A stretch of 47,010 bases of DNA, from positions 1 to 47,010 of the forward strand of contig NZ_SMKW01000073.1 in assembly GCF_004348985.1 (NCBI RefSeq), given 5' to 3'. The notes beneath the pieces were generated by a model. That model saw only the letters and a list, made by a program, of their open reading frames with translations. It was not told the origin of the DNA and made no database searches. The number at the start of each line of letters is the position of its first letter. Within the stretch, counting starts at the first letter, position 1. A program made the position numbers and the translations under genes. The stretch is from Saccharopolyspora elongata (GTDB lineage Bacteria; Actinomycetota; Actinomycetes; Mycobacteriales; Pseudonocardiaceae). Shown here piece after piece: positions 15,110 through 22,687 of this stretch.

Positions 15110-15967
15110 TTACAAGTCCCGAGCGAGCCGGTTCAGGAAAGTGATCGATTCCTTCTGGCTCAGCGCCTTGGACCGCAAGGCGCTGTAGTTCAGGGTATAT
15201 GCCTCAACTTCGGCTGGATCCTCCATGTAGACGCTGCCAGTGAGGTGTTCCGCGAAGGCCACGTCGGGATCTTCCTGGTCGGGGAAGGACAGCACGATGA
15301 AGGGTGCGCCGAGCGCGGGGATTGCGCCGGCGCTGAACGGCAGAACCTGAACCGTCACATTTGGCAGTTTGGCGCCGGCTGCGAGGTGCTTGAGCTGTTC
15401 GCGCATCACCTCGGGGCCACCGACGAGTTGTCGCAGCGCTGACTCGTGGATGACGGTTCCCAAGGTGAGCGGGTTCGTCTCGTGCAGGCGTGCCTGTCGC
15501 TGTGAGCGAAGGTCGGTGCGCTCCTTCATGACGACCTCGTCGGCCTGCGGTATCCATGCCTGCATGAGTTCGGTGGCATAGCGCTCGGTCTGCAACAACC
15601 CGGGAATCAGCTCGCCGGAGAACTCGTGCACCTCGGCGGCTTCGGACTCCAGTCCGACGTACTCCTCGAAGTTCGACGCCAGCGCGTCCTGGCCGTACCG
15701 CTGCCACCAGCCCTTCTGCCTGGCTTGCAAGGCAAGCGCGACGTACTGGTCCCGTTCCGCGTCGGGGACGCCGTAGACCGCTGCGAGCGCGAGAACTTCG
15801 GCAGGCCCGGCGGATTTCTCGGCGTTCTCGAACCTGCTCAGCTTCGGCTTCGACCAGTCCAGCACAGCCGCGACGTCCTCTTGGCGAAGTCCGGCTTCCG
15901 CGCGCCAACGCCGAATTCCTCGGGTGAGCCTCCGCAGCCGCACCGTCGGGCTGATCCGCTCTTCCAC
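15110..15967 (-). CDS. XRE-family regulator with DUF5753 domain
   Basis: The product is 285 residues, starting at GTG 15967 with AAGGAGGACACC directly upstream. The N-terminal helix-turn-helix is LRRLTRGIRRWRAEAGLRQE, DVAAVLDWSKPKLSRFENAE. The DUF5753 region contains EYVGLESEAAEVHEFSGELI, PGLLQTERYATELMQ, VIHESALRQLVGGPEVMREQ and FIVLSFPDQEDPDVAFAEHL. This pairs with DUF397, the next gene. The role is transcriptional control of an unknown target, probably itself and the divergent zinc-finger gene at 16139. It is a standard length for the family. Confidence 0.93.
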   Translation of the reverse strand: MEERISPTVRLRRLTRGIRRWRAEAGLRQEDVAAVLDWSKPKLSRFENAEKSAGPAEVLALAAVYGVPDAERDQYVALALQARQKGWWQRYGQDALASNFEEYVGLESEAAEVHEFSGELIPGLLQTERYATELMQAWIPQADEVVMKERTDLRSQRQARLHETNPLTLGTVIHESALRQLVGGPEVMREQLKHLAAGAKLPNVTVQVLPFSAGAIPALGAPFIVLSFPDQEDPDVAFAEHLTGSVYMEDPAEVEAYTLNYSALRSKALSQKESITFLNRLARDL

Positions 15968-16138
15968 GGTGTCCTCCTTCGCTCAGCTCGCCACCTGGAT
16001 CTTCGCAGGCCCGGAACCTTCCACGCAGTCGCTCATTCGTGTGCAGTCCTGGACCTTTCAGGTGCCGGACATTGCGAGTGTGGAAATTCCACGAAACCTT
16101 GGTTTCAAGTTCCCGTGTTCGGTTCGGAAGGAAGCCTC

Positions 16139-16348
16139 ATGGAGTACCTGACCTACATCTGGCGTCCGGTCACTGGTGGGCGTCACGCGTTCCCGATCGC
16201 GGCACGGAAAACCCCGGCTGGGGAACGGGTTTCTGCCTACTGCGGCGCGGAAGCCGATGCGGCTGAGCTGCACGACCGCACCGAGGTGGACTGGATCCGC
16301 GAGCACTCCTGCGCGGACTGCTGGCGCATCCTCGCCCAACGGTCCTGA
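16139..16348 (+). CDS. Small zinc-ribbon-like protein
   Basis: The product is 69 residues, starting at ATG 16139 after GGAAGGAAG. It reads MEYLTYIWRPVTGGRHAFPI, with a Cys in SAYCGAE and a His-x3-x-Cys cluster near the end (EHSCADCW), which could form a zinc site. Similar short proteins are common next to XRE/DUF397 pairs in Pseudonocardiaceae, but their function is unknown. It is divergent from the XRE gene and upstream of a membrane peptide gene. Confidence 0.65.
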   Translation: MEYLTYIWRPVTGGRHAFPIAARKTPAGERVSAYCGAEADAAELHDRTEVDWIREHSCADCWRILAQRS

Positions 16349-16379
16349 CATCGCCAACCCCACTAAGAAGGAGACGACC

Positions 16380-16652
16380 ATGTTCTGGCTGCACCTGAGC
16401 GTTCTCGTGCTGATCAACGTGCTGATCGCCGCTCTGCTCGTCAGCTCCACCGCGATGCGGTTGCCACTGCTCGCTCGCGCGCAGCACGTGGGGGCAGGGG
16501 AGGGTGCCTACAACGTCTGGGATCTCATCGCACAGGTCGAAGCCGAACGAGACGAGGGGCAGGACCGCGCCATAGCGTGGCCGCCTCGATCGCATCTTCC
16601 CGGCCAAGAGCCGGATGACCAGCCCACTGGTCGGCACTATTTGCGCACTTGA
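16380..16652 (+). CDS. Small membrane protein of the XRE/DUF397 module
   Basis: The product is 90 residues, starting at ATG 16380 after AGAAGGAGACGACC, 31 bases past the zinc-ribbon gene. One N-terminal membrane helix (FWLHLSVLVLINVLIAALLV) is followed by a hydrophilic tail that includes QVEAERDEGQDRAI. The last third and about 200 bases beyond are repeated, degenerate, at 36261-36490. Function is unknown. Confidence 0.6.
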   Translation: MFWLHLSVLVLINVLIAALLVSSTAMRLPLLARAQHVGAGEGAYNVWDLIAQVEAERDEGQDRAIAWPPRSHLPGQEPDDQPTGRHYLRT

Positions 16653-16669
16653 GCCAGGCCCCCTGAATC

Positions 16670-16708
16670 GGGCCGGTGCAGCTGCCTCCCCGACCACTGC
16701 ACCGGCCC
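16670..16708 (+). terminator. Terminator after the membrane-peptide gene
   Basis: GGGCCGGTGCAG (16670-16681) pairs with CTGCACCGGCCC (16697-16708), a perfect 12-bp stem with a 15-base loop. The same element with one mismatch is at about 36408-36447. Confidence 0.8.
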
Positions 16709-16846
16709 ACCCGGTGGCCGGGCGTCTTCCCCGCCCCGCGCCCGGTCACCGGCCCAAACACGCTGAAGTCCGCGTTGGACGGACGTTCCTTCCCGGCCTC
16801 CGTGCCGCCGGACCCCGGCCCGGCGGCACGGTTCCGCCCTGGACGC

Positions 16847-17704
16847 TCAGCGGTGGGCCGGGACGAGTTCCTGCTGTGCCGGTTCGGGCGTCGCGCTGAC
16901 CTTCTTCCGGTCGCGGTGCACGGCCAGCAGGAACAGGGCGACGACGGTCTGCACACCGACGATGAGCGCTTGCGGCAGCAGCCCGCTGACTCCCACCAGG
17001 GACATCGTCGCGTTGGCGCCGAAGTGGATCGCGATCGCGCCGAGGACACCGGCGCGCTCGTAGCCGTACGCGGCCAGCAGCGCCATCGGGATCACGCTGA
17101 GCATGTAGGTCAGGCCGCTGAAGGTGAGCAGGCCGAAGGCGTTCTGGACGGTTCCGGCGACGAAGAACAGCGGCAGGTGCCACACCGACCAGATGACGCC
17201 CAGCAGCAGTCCGGCGAGGAGACGGCCCATCTTCGCGCGCAGGCGCGGGTGCATGGTGCCGCGCCAGCCGAACTCCTCGCTCAGCGGGCCGACGACGAGC
17301 ATGACGCCCGCGAACGCCAGCGGGCCGCCGGACACCTCGATCAGGGTCTGCGCCGCGGTCAAGCTCACCGGCGGACCGCCCAGCTGCTGCGCGAGCAGCG
17401 CGGCGCCCACGACGGTCCCGGCGGCCACTGCCAGCAGGACGGGCGTCCAGAGCAGGCCTATCAACGGCAATCGCACCGCGTGCGCTGGAGTGGGCTGACG
17501 CCGGGAGGCGCGGCGCAGCCGGATAACGATCGCGCCGATCATCGGGCCGAACGCGCCGAGCAGGTAGGGGATGACGGTGGGGAAGCTCATCGCCGGCCCA
17601 CCGACGGCTATCGCTATCAGCCACGACAGCCAGCTCGCCACGAATGTGACGGCCAGGAACAGGACGAGGCCGCTCTTCCGGCGAGCTGGGGTTGCCGTTG
17701 TCAT
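16847..17704 (-). CDS. CPBP-family (Abi/CAAX-like) membrane metalloprotease
   Basis: The product is 285 residues with about eight hydrophobic segments, starting at ATG 17704. The three family motifs are present: GPLSEEFGWRG (EExxxR), VIWSVWHLPLF (WxxxH) and AIHFGANAT (HxxxN/xxA). These coordinate zinc in bacterial CPBP intramembrane proteases, related to CAAX prenyl endopeptidases and used in bacteriocin self-immunity in some Gram-positives. The gene lies downstream of an alpha/beta hydrolase on the same strand (gap about 85 bases), probably co-transcribed from the regulated promoter at about 18700-18750. Its substrate is unknown. Confidence 0.88.
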   Translation of the reverse strand: MTTATPARRKSGLVLFLAVTFVASWLSWLIAIAVGGPAMSFPTVIPYLLGAFGPMIGAIVIRLRRASRRQPTPAHAVRLPLIGLLWTPVLLAVAAGTVVGAALLAQQLGGPPVSLTAAQTLIEVSGGPLAFAGVMLVVGPLSEEFGWRGTMHPRLRAKMGRLLAGLLLGVIWSVWHLPLFFVAGTVQNAFGLLTFSGLTYMLSVIPMALLAAYGYERAGVLGAIAIHFGANATMSLVGVSGLLPQALIVGVQTVVALFLLAVHRDRKKVSATPEPAQQELVPAHR

Positions 17705-17789
17705 GTCGAATTCCTTCCAAAGGTCGGTTCGGTAGGCGAGAAGTGCTTGCGGTCGAAGCGATTCCGTCCGGTGCGGGTTTTCCTCGCTG

Positions 17790-18692
17790 TCAGCGGGAAT
17801 CCGCGATTCGTGCTTCGAGCCAGCCGGTCACCTGCGCCAGCAGGTCGGGGTCGACGGGCCTGCGCAGCAGGCGGCGGTAGGCGCGCACCGACGGCCGACC
17901 GGGGTCGCGGCGCAGCAGGTGGGTGAGGTCGGGGATCCGGTGGACCTCGGCCTCGCCGGGGACCAGCCGACGGATCTCGTCCAGGTCGGCGGGGTCGACC
18001 TGGACGTCCTTGTCGCCGGTGATCGCCAGCACGGGTGCTTGGATGTTCGCCAGGTCCGCGCGCGGGTCGTGGCCGAGCATTTCCCGGAACCACCGGGCGT
18101 TCACCGGTAGTCCGTGGACGCGCGCCACGTCCGTGCTGGTCGCCTTGATCCGGGCGAGGTGCCGGGAACCGAGGGCGCGCAGCAGCGGCCGAACGGGCGC
18201 GGGCAGGTCACGGGCGATCATCCCGGCCTGCCAGCGCAGCGCGTCCTCGCCGCGGCGGGCGTACCCGGCCAGCAGCACCACCGCCCGGACCAGCGGATTC
18301 GAGCCGAGGGACATGGCGTGGACGGCGCCCTCGCTGTGGCCGATCACGCCGATGGCGTCGGCCCGGATGTCGGGCCGTGCGGCCAGGGCGCGAAGCGCTG
18401 CGTCGGCGTCGCGGGTGTTGTCGGTGAATCCGGTCGCCCGCCAGTCGCCGGACGTGGCGCCGACACCGCGCCGGTCGTAGCGCAAGGCGGCGATGCCCCG
18501 CGACGCGAGCGCGGTGGCCAGCGGCGGCCCGAGTTCCATGCGGAGGCCGCGGGAGTTGGCGTCGCGGTCCAGCCGCCCGGAGCCGTGCAGCAGCAGGACC
18601 GCCGGGTGCGGGCCGGGGCCCGCGGGCAGGCTCAGCGCGCCCATCAGGGGCAGCCCGTCGTCCGCGGTCGCCGTCATGTCGGTATCGCGCAA
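17790..18692 (-). CDS. Alpha/beta hydrolase (dienelactone-hydrolase-like)
   Basis: About 300 residues. I chose TTG 18692 because AGAGGGG lies 8 bases upstream; the ATG at 18677 has none. Features are the oxyanion-region HGSGRLDRD, LRYDRRGVGATSGDW, the nucleophile elbow GHSEGA (GxSxG), an acid region ITGDKDVQVDPADLDEI and the catalytic His in RIPDLTHLLRRDPG. A lid-like helical region lies between. It resembles COG1073-type esterases. It is divergent from an ArsR-like regulator, with paired direct repeats in the short space between the two starts. The substrate is unknown. Confidence 0.85.
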   Translation of the reverse strand: MRDTDMTATADDGLPLMGALSLPAGPGPHPAVLLLHGSGRLDRDANSRGLRMELGPPLATALASRGIAALRYDRRGVGATSGDWRATGFTDNTRDADAALRALAARPDIRADAIGVIGHSEGAVHAMSLGSNPLVRAVVLLAGYARRGEDALRWQAGMIARDLPAPVRPLLRALGSRHLARIKATSTDVARVHGLPVNARWFREMLGHDPRADLANIQAPVLAITGDKDVQVDPADLDEIRRLVPGEAEVHRIPDLTHLLRRDPGRPSVRAYRRLLRRPVDPDLLAQVTGWLEARIADSR

Positions 18693-18710
18693 GATCCAGC
18701 CCCTCTCATT

Positions 18711-18749
18711 GTTATCGATTTTGAGAAGGTTATCAGCCGTGAGAACATT
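18711..18749 (+). promoter_or_regulatory. Paired direct-repeat operator and leaderless promoter
   Basis: GTTATC-N6-GAGAA occurs twice, at 18711-18727 and 18729-18745, 18 bases apart, on one face of the helix roughly every 1.7 turns. TTGAGA (18721-18726) and AACATT (18744-18749), spaced 17 bases, form a plausible promoter whose start would fall at or next to the regulator ATG at 18755, implying a leaderless mRNA. No ribosome site precedes that ATG. The repeats are the likely autoregulatory operator. Confidence 0.55.
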
Positions 18750-18754
18750 GGTCC

Positions 18755-19318
18755 ATGGCAACCGCGGACCTCCTCCTGCACCCAGTCCGGGCGCGGATCC
18801 TGCAGACGCTGCTCGGTTCCGATCCGCTGACGACCGCGCAGTTGCGCGACCGCCTGCCGGACATCGCGGCGGCGACGATGTACCGCCACGTCGCGGTGCT
18901 CGCCGAGGCGGGCGTGCTGGAAGTGGTGGAGGAGAAGCGGGTGCGCGGCACGGTGGAGCGCAGCTACCAGGTACGACAGGAGCGCGCGGTGGTCGATTCC
19001 GCGGCGCGGGCGACGATGACGCTGGAGGACCACCGGCGGGCCTTCACCGCGTTCTCGGCGTCGTTGATGGCGGACTTCGAGCGCTACCTGGCGCAGGAAG
19101 GTGCCGCTCCCGCTACCGACGGAGTGGTCTACCGGCAGGCCGCGATGTGGCTGACGGAGGAAGAATTCGCCGCGCTGATCGACGAAATCCAGGCGGCGAT
19201 CATTGCGCGAACGGGCAACGAACCGAGCGGCGACCGCTCCCGCCACGTGATCAGCCTCGTCGTCGTACCGAACAACCCGCCGGGCGAACCCGGCCCGGCA
19301 GTCGAAGCGGCCGGCTGA
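18755..19318 (+). CDS. ArsR-like winged-helix transcriptional regulator
   Basis: The product is 187 residues. It begins MATADLLLHPVRARILQTLL, the typical start of ArsR/YdfH-like winged helices, and continues TAQLRDRLPDIAAATMYRHV (recognition helix) and AVLAEAGVLEVVEEKRVRG (wing). The C-terminal two thirds form a helical effector domain (MTLEDHRRAFTAFSASLMAD, MWLTEEEFAALIDEIQAAII). Divergent from the hydrolase and CPBP genes, it most likely represses both and itself. Confidence 0.87.
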   Translation: MATADLLLHPVRARILQTLLGSDPLTTAQLRDRLPDIAAATMYRHVAVLAEAGVLEVVEEKRVRGTVERSYQVRQERAVVDSAARATMTLEDHRRAFTAFSASLMADFERYLAQEGAAPATDGVVYRQAAMWLTEEEFAALIDEIQAAIIARTGNEPSGDRSRHVISLVVVPNNPPGEPGPAVEAAG

Positions 19319-19370
19319 TCGACGCCCAAGGTTAGTCCACTTCGGACAGATAGCTGCCGGAGCTCGTGCG

Positions 19371-20024
19371 CTACGCCTTGGCGTTCTTGCGGAGCTTTGC
19401 GCGGACCGCTCGGGTGGCGATCGGGCCGAGCCCTTCCAGGACGTCCACCAGCTCGGCGAGCCGGCCGAGGGCTTCGAGCGCCTGTTCGCCGCCTTCGGGG
19501 TCGACCGACTCGAACATCGTGAGGCCGAGGAAGCTCGCCGACACCGCGTGCGCCAGCGCGCCCGGGTCGGCCACCTCGGCCAGCGGCGACCCGGTCAGCA
19601 CCCGCTCCAGCGCCGCGCGCACCTCGACGATCCACTTCTCCAGCGCCGCGCGGGTGGCCTCCGCGAGCCGGCCACCGGCCTGCGCCCCGGCGAGGGTCTG
19701 GGCCAGCACGACCATGTTGCCGTCGGCGCGTTCCCCGACGTGGATCTCCCGGCCCAGCGCGAGCAGTTCGCCCAGCGTGGACACCTCGGCGAACCGCGCC
19801 CGGTAGCGGGCGACCCGGTCTTCGGTCGCCGCGATGCAGGCCTGAGCGACCAGCTCGTCGACGCTGCCGAAGTGGTAGAAGATCAGCGCCTGGTTGACGT
19901 CGGCGGCGGCGGCGACGGTCCGCGCGGAAACCGCGGTGATGCCCTGCAGCCGGATGACTTCCACGGTCGCGTCCACCAAGCGCTGCTTGGTGGCCACGCT
20001 GCTGGTTCGCCGGCCGGTGCTCAT
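19371..20024 (-). CDS. TetR-family transcriptional regulator
   Basis: The product is 217 residues. The N-terminal TetR helix-turn-helix reads TKQRLVDATVEVIRLQGITA, VSARTVAAAADVNQALIFYH and FGSVDELVAQACIAATEDRV. A helical ligand domain follows. Its ATG overlaps the stop of the DUF4166 gene (ATGA at 20021-20024), so it is the last gene of a three-gene operon. The two palindromes upstream of the first gene are its probable operators, giving an autoregulated lipid or redox-linked unit. The ligand is unknown. Confidence 0.9.
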   Translation of the reverse strand: MSTGRRTSSVATKQRLVDATVEVIRLQGITAVSARTVAAAADVNQALIFYHFGSVDELVAQACIAATEDRVARYRARFAEVSTLGELLALGREIHVGERADGNMVVLAQTLAGAQAGGRLAEATRAALEKWIVEVRAALERVLTGSPLAEVADPGALAHAVSASFLGLTMFESVDPEGGEQALEALGRLAELVDVLEGLGPIATRAVRAKLRKNAKA

Positions 20025-20686
20025 CGGTCCAGGACCTTCTCACGGAGCGGCTTGACCGCCCCGCTCACCCCGCTGTCGAGCCGGACGTACCGCGCGGCGA
20101 AGCCGCCGCGGTAGCCGAACAGCGGCCCGAACCGCCGGTTCACGACGGCGACCTGGATCCGGAACCGCCCGCTCTCCTCGTCGAACCACTCGTCGACGTG
20201 CGCGGTGCCCGCGAATGCCTGCGGGACGGGCGTGCGCGCTCCGACGCGGAACCCGCCGGAGCGGATCCGGAATCCGCCGTCGGGGCGCACCGAAATGTCG
20301 AGGTCCACCGCGAGGTGCTGGTGCGTGCCGAGGTAGTCGACGATCCGGTCGCCGGTGTAGAGCATCTGCGCGTCGAATCTCCTTCGCCGCCGCGGGAATT
20401 CGAAGGTGCGGACGAACGAAACCGTCTCGCGGCCGTAGGAGTCGACGTACGGGTAGTTCTCGATGACGAACGGGATGTTCCGGCCGCGCTCGGGGAACAA
20501 GATGTGCCGCGTCGACCCGAGCCACAGGAACGGGAGGGTGAACACGGGTCCGCGCCACACGCGGTCCATCACGCCGTGCCCGATCATCCCGACGCCGTCC
20601 GCCACCGACAGGTCGAGGCGTTCCCGCATCCGCGGGTGCAGGTTCGCGAACTCCGCGCCGAGCGCGCGGGCGAAGATGCCGGTCAC
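20021..20686 (-). CDS. DUF4166 domain protein
   Basis: The product is 221 residues, starting at GTG 20686, which overlaps the preceding stop (GTGA). It shows the DUF4166 pattern: IFARALGAEFANLHPRMRER, GPVFTLPFLWLGSTRHILFP, NIPFVIENYPYVDSYGRETV, FRIRSGGFRVGARTPVPQ and GPLFGYRGGFAARYV. No biochemical function is established for DUF4166; it often sits with SRPBCC or saccharopine-dehydrogenase-like genes. The coupling to its neighbours argues that the three gene products act together. Confidence 0.85.
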   Translation of the reverse strand: MTGIFARALGAEFANLHPRMRERLDLSVADGVGMIGHGVMDRVWRGPVFTLPFLWLGSTRHILFPERGRNIPFVIENYPYVDSYGRETVSFVRTFEFPRRRRRFDAQMLYTGDRIVDYLGTHQHLAVDLDISVRPDGGFRIRSGGFRVGARTPVPQAFAGTAHVDEWFDEESGRFRIQVAVVNRRFGPLFGYRGGFAARYVRLDSGVSGAVKPLREKVLDR

Positions 20687-21252
20687 GGTCGCTCCAGCGC
20701 GGCGAGCGCCCGGGGCGCCGCACCGTGGCGGCCGGTCGGGCGGGATCGGCGGCACCGCGCGGCGGACGGCGCCAGCGGCGATTGCCGCTCGGGCGGCGTC
20801 CCGGTCTCCAGCCAGATCCGGAGCCGGTCGAACGACCACGCCGTCATCCAGCCGAAGATCGGCCGGAACGCGACGTCGGCCAGCGTCCCGAAGCGGCCCC
20901 AACGCGTGTCGTAGTCGAACCCGGTGATGAAGCGGATCCCGTCGTCGGTGGGGGTGTAGCGCCAGAAACCGGAGCCGGCGCGGATGAGCGAAAGCGGGTC
21001 GGTCGAGGCGAACCGCAGCACGGAGGTCCGGGTGCCGTCCGGCCGGAACCGCTCGCCGGAATGCGTGCCGAGACCGGTGACGCGCAACCCCAGGACCTTC
21101 GTCGCGTAGCGGAACCGGCCCGCGGTCAGCGGGGCGATGTCGGTGAACCGCAGGTCCCAGCGGCGGTGCAGGGCCGGGTCCTGCGTGTGCTGCCAGAGCG
21201 CGTCGAGGTCGGTGCGGATCAGCGCCTCCACGTAGAGGGGCTTCGGATGCAT
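20683..21252 (-). CDS. SRPBCC-fold protein (polyketide cyclase/dehydrase-like)
   Basis: The product is 189 residues, starting at ATG 21252 with GAGGAGG upstream. It reads KPLYVEALIRTDLDALWQHT, DPALHRRWDLRFTDIAPL, FWRYTPTDDGIRFITGFDYD and FGTLADVAFRPIFGWMTAWS, which is the START/SRPBCC ligand-binding fold with its long C-terminal helix. The C-terminal 25 residues are Arg/Pro-rich and look unstructured. It is the first gene of the operon with DUF4166 and TetR, transcribed from the operator-flanked promoter at 21287-21316. Confidence 0.82.
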   Translation of the reverse strand: MHPKPLYVEALIRTDLDALWQHTQDPALHRRWDLRFTDIAPLTAGRFRYATKVLGLRVTGLGTHSGERFRPDGTRTSVLRFASTDPLSLIRAGSGFWRYTPTDDGIRFITGFDYDTRWGRFGTLADVAFRPIFGWMTAWSFDRLRIWLETGTPPERQSPLAPSAARCRRSRPTGRHGAAPRALAALERP

Positions 21253-21269
21253 CGGCTTCTGCCTCCTCG

Positions 21270-21316
21270 TTTGAGCGACTGCTCAAACAGTAGTGGCAGT
21301 TTGAGCAGTCGCTCAA
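21270..21316 (-). promoter_or_regulatory. Two TetR operators flanking a promoter
   Basis: TTTGAGC-GACT-GCTCAAA (21270-21287) and TTGAGC-AGTC-GCTCAA (21301-21316) are palindromes that are reverse complements of each other, 30 bases apart. On the minus strand, TTGAGC (21316-21311) and TACTGT (21292-21287), spaced 18 bases, form the promoter. One operator covers the -35 and the other abuts the -10. This fits TetR repression of the SRPBCC-DUF4166-TetR operon. Confidence 0.8.
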
Positions 21317-21502
21317 GATTTCGGTGACGAGTTGCTTCGGGCAGACCAAAGAGCTGGACCGCGTGGAGTCGGCGCGACCGTTGTTCGCGCGTCTGGATGC
21401 AGAGCTCCAGTCGCCGGCGGGCCTGCCGATTGCGCTCGGCCCGCATCCTCGGTCGCCGCCGACGGCAGGATCATCTGCCACTGTTTTCGCTGGTCAGGTT
21501 CT

Positions 21503-21544
21503 CGTGAGTACTTTTGGGTGCTATTGCACCTAAAAGCACTCACG
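21503..21544. repeat. Palindromic intergenic element
   Basis: CGTGAGT-a-CTTTT-g-GGTGC-tatt-GCACC-t-AAAAG-c-ACTCACG: arms of 19 positions with 17 matches and a 4-base loop. It resembles a dispersed palindromic element I recall from Pseudonocardiaceae genomes. It lies in the roughly 300-base space between the TetR operators and the tRNA, which otherwise holds nothing I recognise. Confidence 0.7.
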
Positions 21545-21611
21545 GGCATTAGTCCGCGCGGACTTCGGCGTAACCAGTGCGGCGGGCGCTGTGAAGCGCG
21601 AGGTCGATCGC

Positions 21612-21685
21612 CCCCCTGTAGCCCAACTGGCAGAGGCAGACGACTCAAAATCGTCCAAGTGTCGGTTCGAACCCAACCGGGGGAA
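21612..21685 (+). tRNA. Atypical tRNA, anticodon CAA (Leu codon UUG), class I shape
   Basis: The cloverleaf is complete. Acceptor arms are CCCCCTG (21612-21618) and CGGGGGA (21678-21684), with six pairs and a C1-A72 mismatch. TA follows at 8-9. The D arm is GCC/GGC with loop CAACTGGCAGA. The anticodon stem is GACGA/TCGTC with loop CTCAAAA, the variable loop CAAGT is 5 bases, and the T arm is GTCGG-TTCGAAC-CCAAC with one mismatch. CCA is not encoded. A true tRNA-Leu has a long variable arm, so this is not a normal leucine tRNA. It may be a diverged element-borne tRNA or a tRNA-like RNA. Identity (what it is charged with) is unknown. Confidence 0.7.
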
Positions 21686-21807
21686 ACATGCAGGTAGAGT
21701 CGGTCTGATCGGCTGAGAAGCCCGGCTCGTGGCCTAAGGAAGCAAAAGAGTGACTCTGGCCGCGAGTCGTTGACCGGCGGCGACCTTCACTGTTGAATGG
21801 AGCTAGA

Positions 21808-21864
21808 GGCCGGTGACAAGAGCCCCAGGGGGGCTCTCCCCCTACCAGGGGTAGCCGGCCTTTT
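21808..21864 (+). terminator. Branched hairpin with T-run, after the tRNA
   Basis: An outer stem GGCCGG (21808-21813)/CCGGCC (21855-21860) encloses two hairpins. These are AGAGCCCC-agg-GGGGCTCT (21819-21837), and CCCCT-acc-AGGGG (21839-21851), which can also pair as CTACC/GGTAG. TTTTACTTT follows. It would terminate a transcript running from the tRNA. The three-way junction is more elaborate than a simple terminator, so it could also be a structured RNA end. It abuts the DUF3800 stop codon. Confidence 0.65.
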
Positions 21865-22513
21865 ACTTTCCCCAAGGCATGAAGCATGTTTCGAGCGAGT
21901 CCGCGATCATGCCCCAGTACTGCTCCTTGCCCTTCTCCATCTTTCGCTGCACCGCCCATGCCGCGTAGTCCGCGACCTGCAAGCCCCACGATGTCGCCGC
22001 GGGCCAGTGGCAGAGGTGCACGTCTCGGCCATGCGGCCCCTGCACCTGGCACACGTCGTGAAGCGCTGACTCGAAGGCCTTCTTGCGTGCGTTGGTGCCG
22101 AGAGTTGCGGCCACGACGAACAGACGATCGCCTTGGGCTGCGACAATCGGGGCGATGTACTTGAAGTGCAGGTACCAAGCCATCTTGTAGAGGTAGACCT
22201 CACCGGCATCCCGAACGCGGTCGTATGCCTTGTGCTTGTCGAGCATCGTGGCGTCCAGCCGCCAGCCCTGCCCAGCGATGAGCGCAAAGACCTCCTTGCG
22301 CGTCGGGTGACTGTCGTCGGTCGCATGGAAGTAGCCCTTCTTCAGACCAACCCCGCGCGAGTGCAGCTCGGCACGCAGCAGCACGGCTTCGTTCAGGGCC
22401 CGGCCGTGATCCCGTATGACCGCAGTAGCAATACCGAAGAAGCGCGAGGCGCCCTCGTGCTGCTGGTAGTCGAGATTGCCGGTCTCATCGGCATACATGA
22501 AAACGTCGGCCAC
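21863..22513 (-). CDS. DUF3800 domain protein
   Basis: The product is 216 residues, starting at GTG 22513 after GAGGAAC. It begins ADVFMYADETGNLDYQ, the DUF3800 signature (YxDExG), and continues GYFHATDDSHPTRKEVFALI, AYDRVRDAGEVYLYKMAWYL and LQVADYAAWAVQRKMEKG. The carboxylates D9, E10 and D near ADYAAW would be the metal-binding set of an RNase-H-like fold. DUF3800 genes are frequent on mobile elements and in defence loci; activity is not established here. It converges on the odd tRNA at 21612-21685. Confidence 0.88.
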   Translation of the reverse strand: MADVFMYADETGNLDYQQHEGASRFFGIATAVIRDHGRALNEAVLLRAELHSRGVGLKKGYFHATDDSHPTRKEVFALIAGQGWRLDATMLDKHKAYDRVRDAGEVYLYKMAWYLHFKYIAPIVAAQGDRLFVVAATLGTNARKKAFESALHDVCQVQGPHGRDVHLCHWPAATSWGLQVADYAAWAVQRKMEKGKEQYWGMIADSLETCFMPWGK

Positions 22514-22687
22514 GACAGTTCCTCATCGGTGATCAGTGTTGATCGACAGTACTCAGGTGCAGCCGTCTGAGGTATCGGCTGCTCTGGTGATCGAGCTACG
22601 CGTATGCGGAGCGCTCGGCTGGGATTCCCAGTCGAGCACTCCGCCGAACTGCCTGCCGTAGGGCCTTCCAAGCAGCTGATCGTGATG

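Noticed and set aside
21612..21685. Initiator-like tRNA suggested by the C1-A72 mismatch
   Set aside because: The anticodon is CAA and the three GC pairs of initiator anticodon stems are absent.
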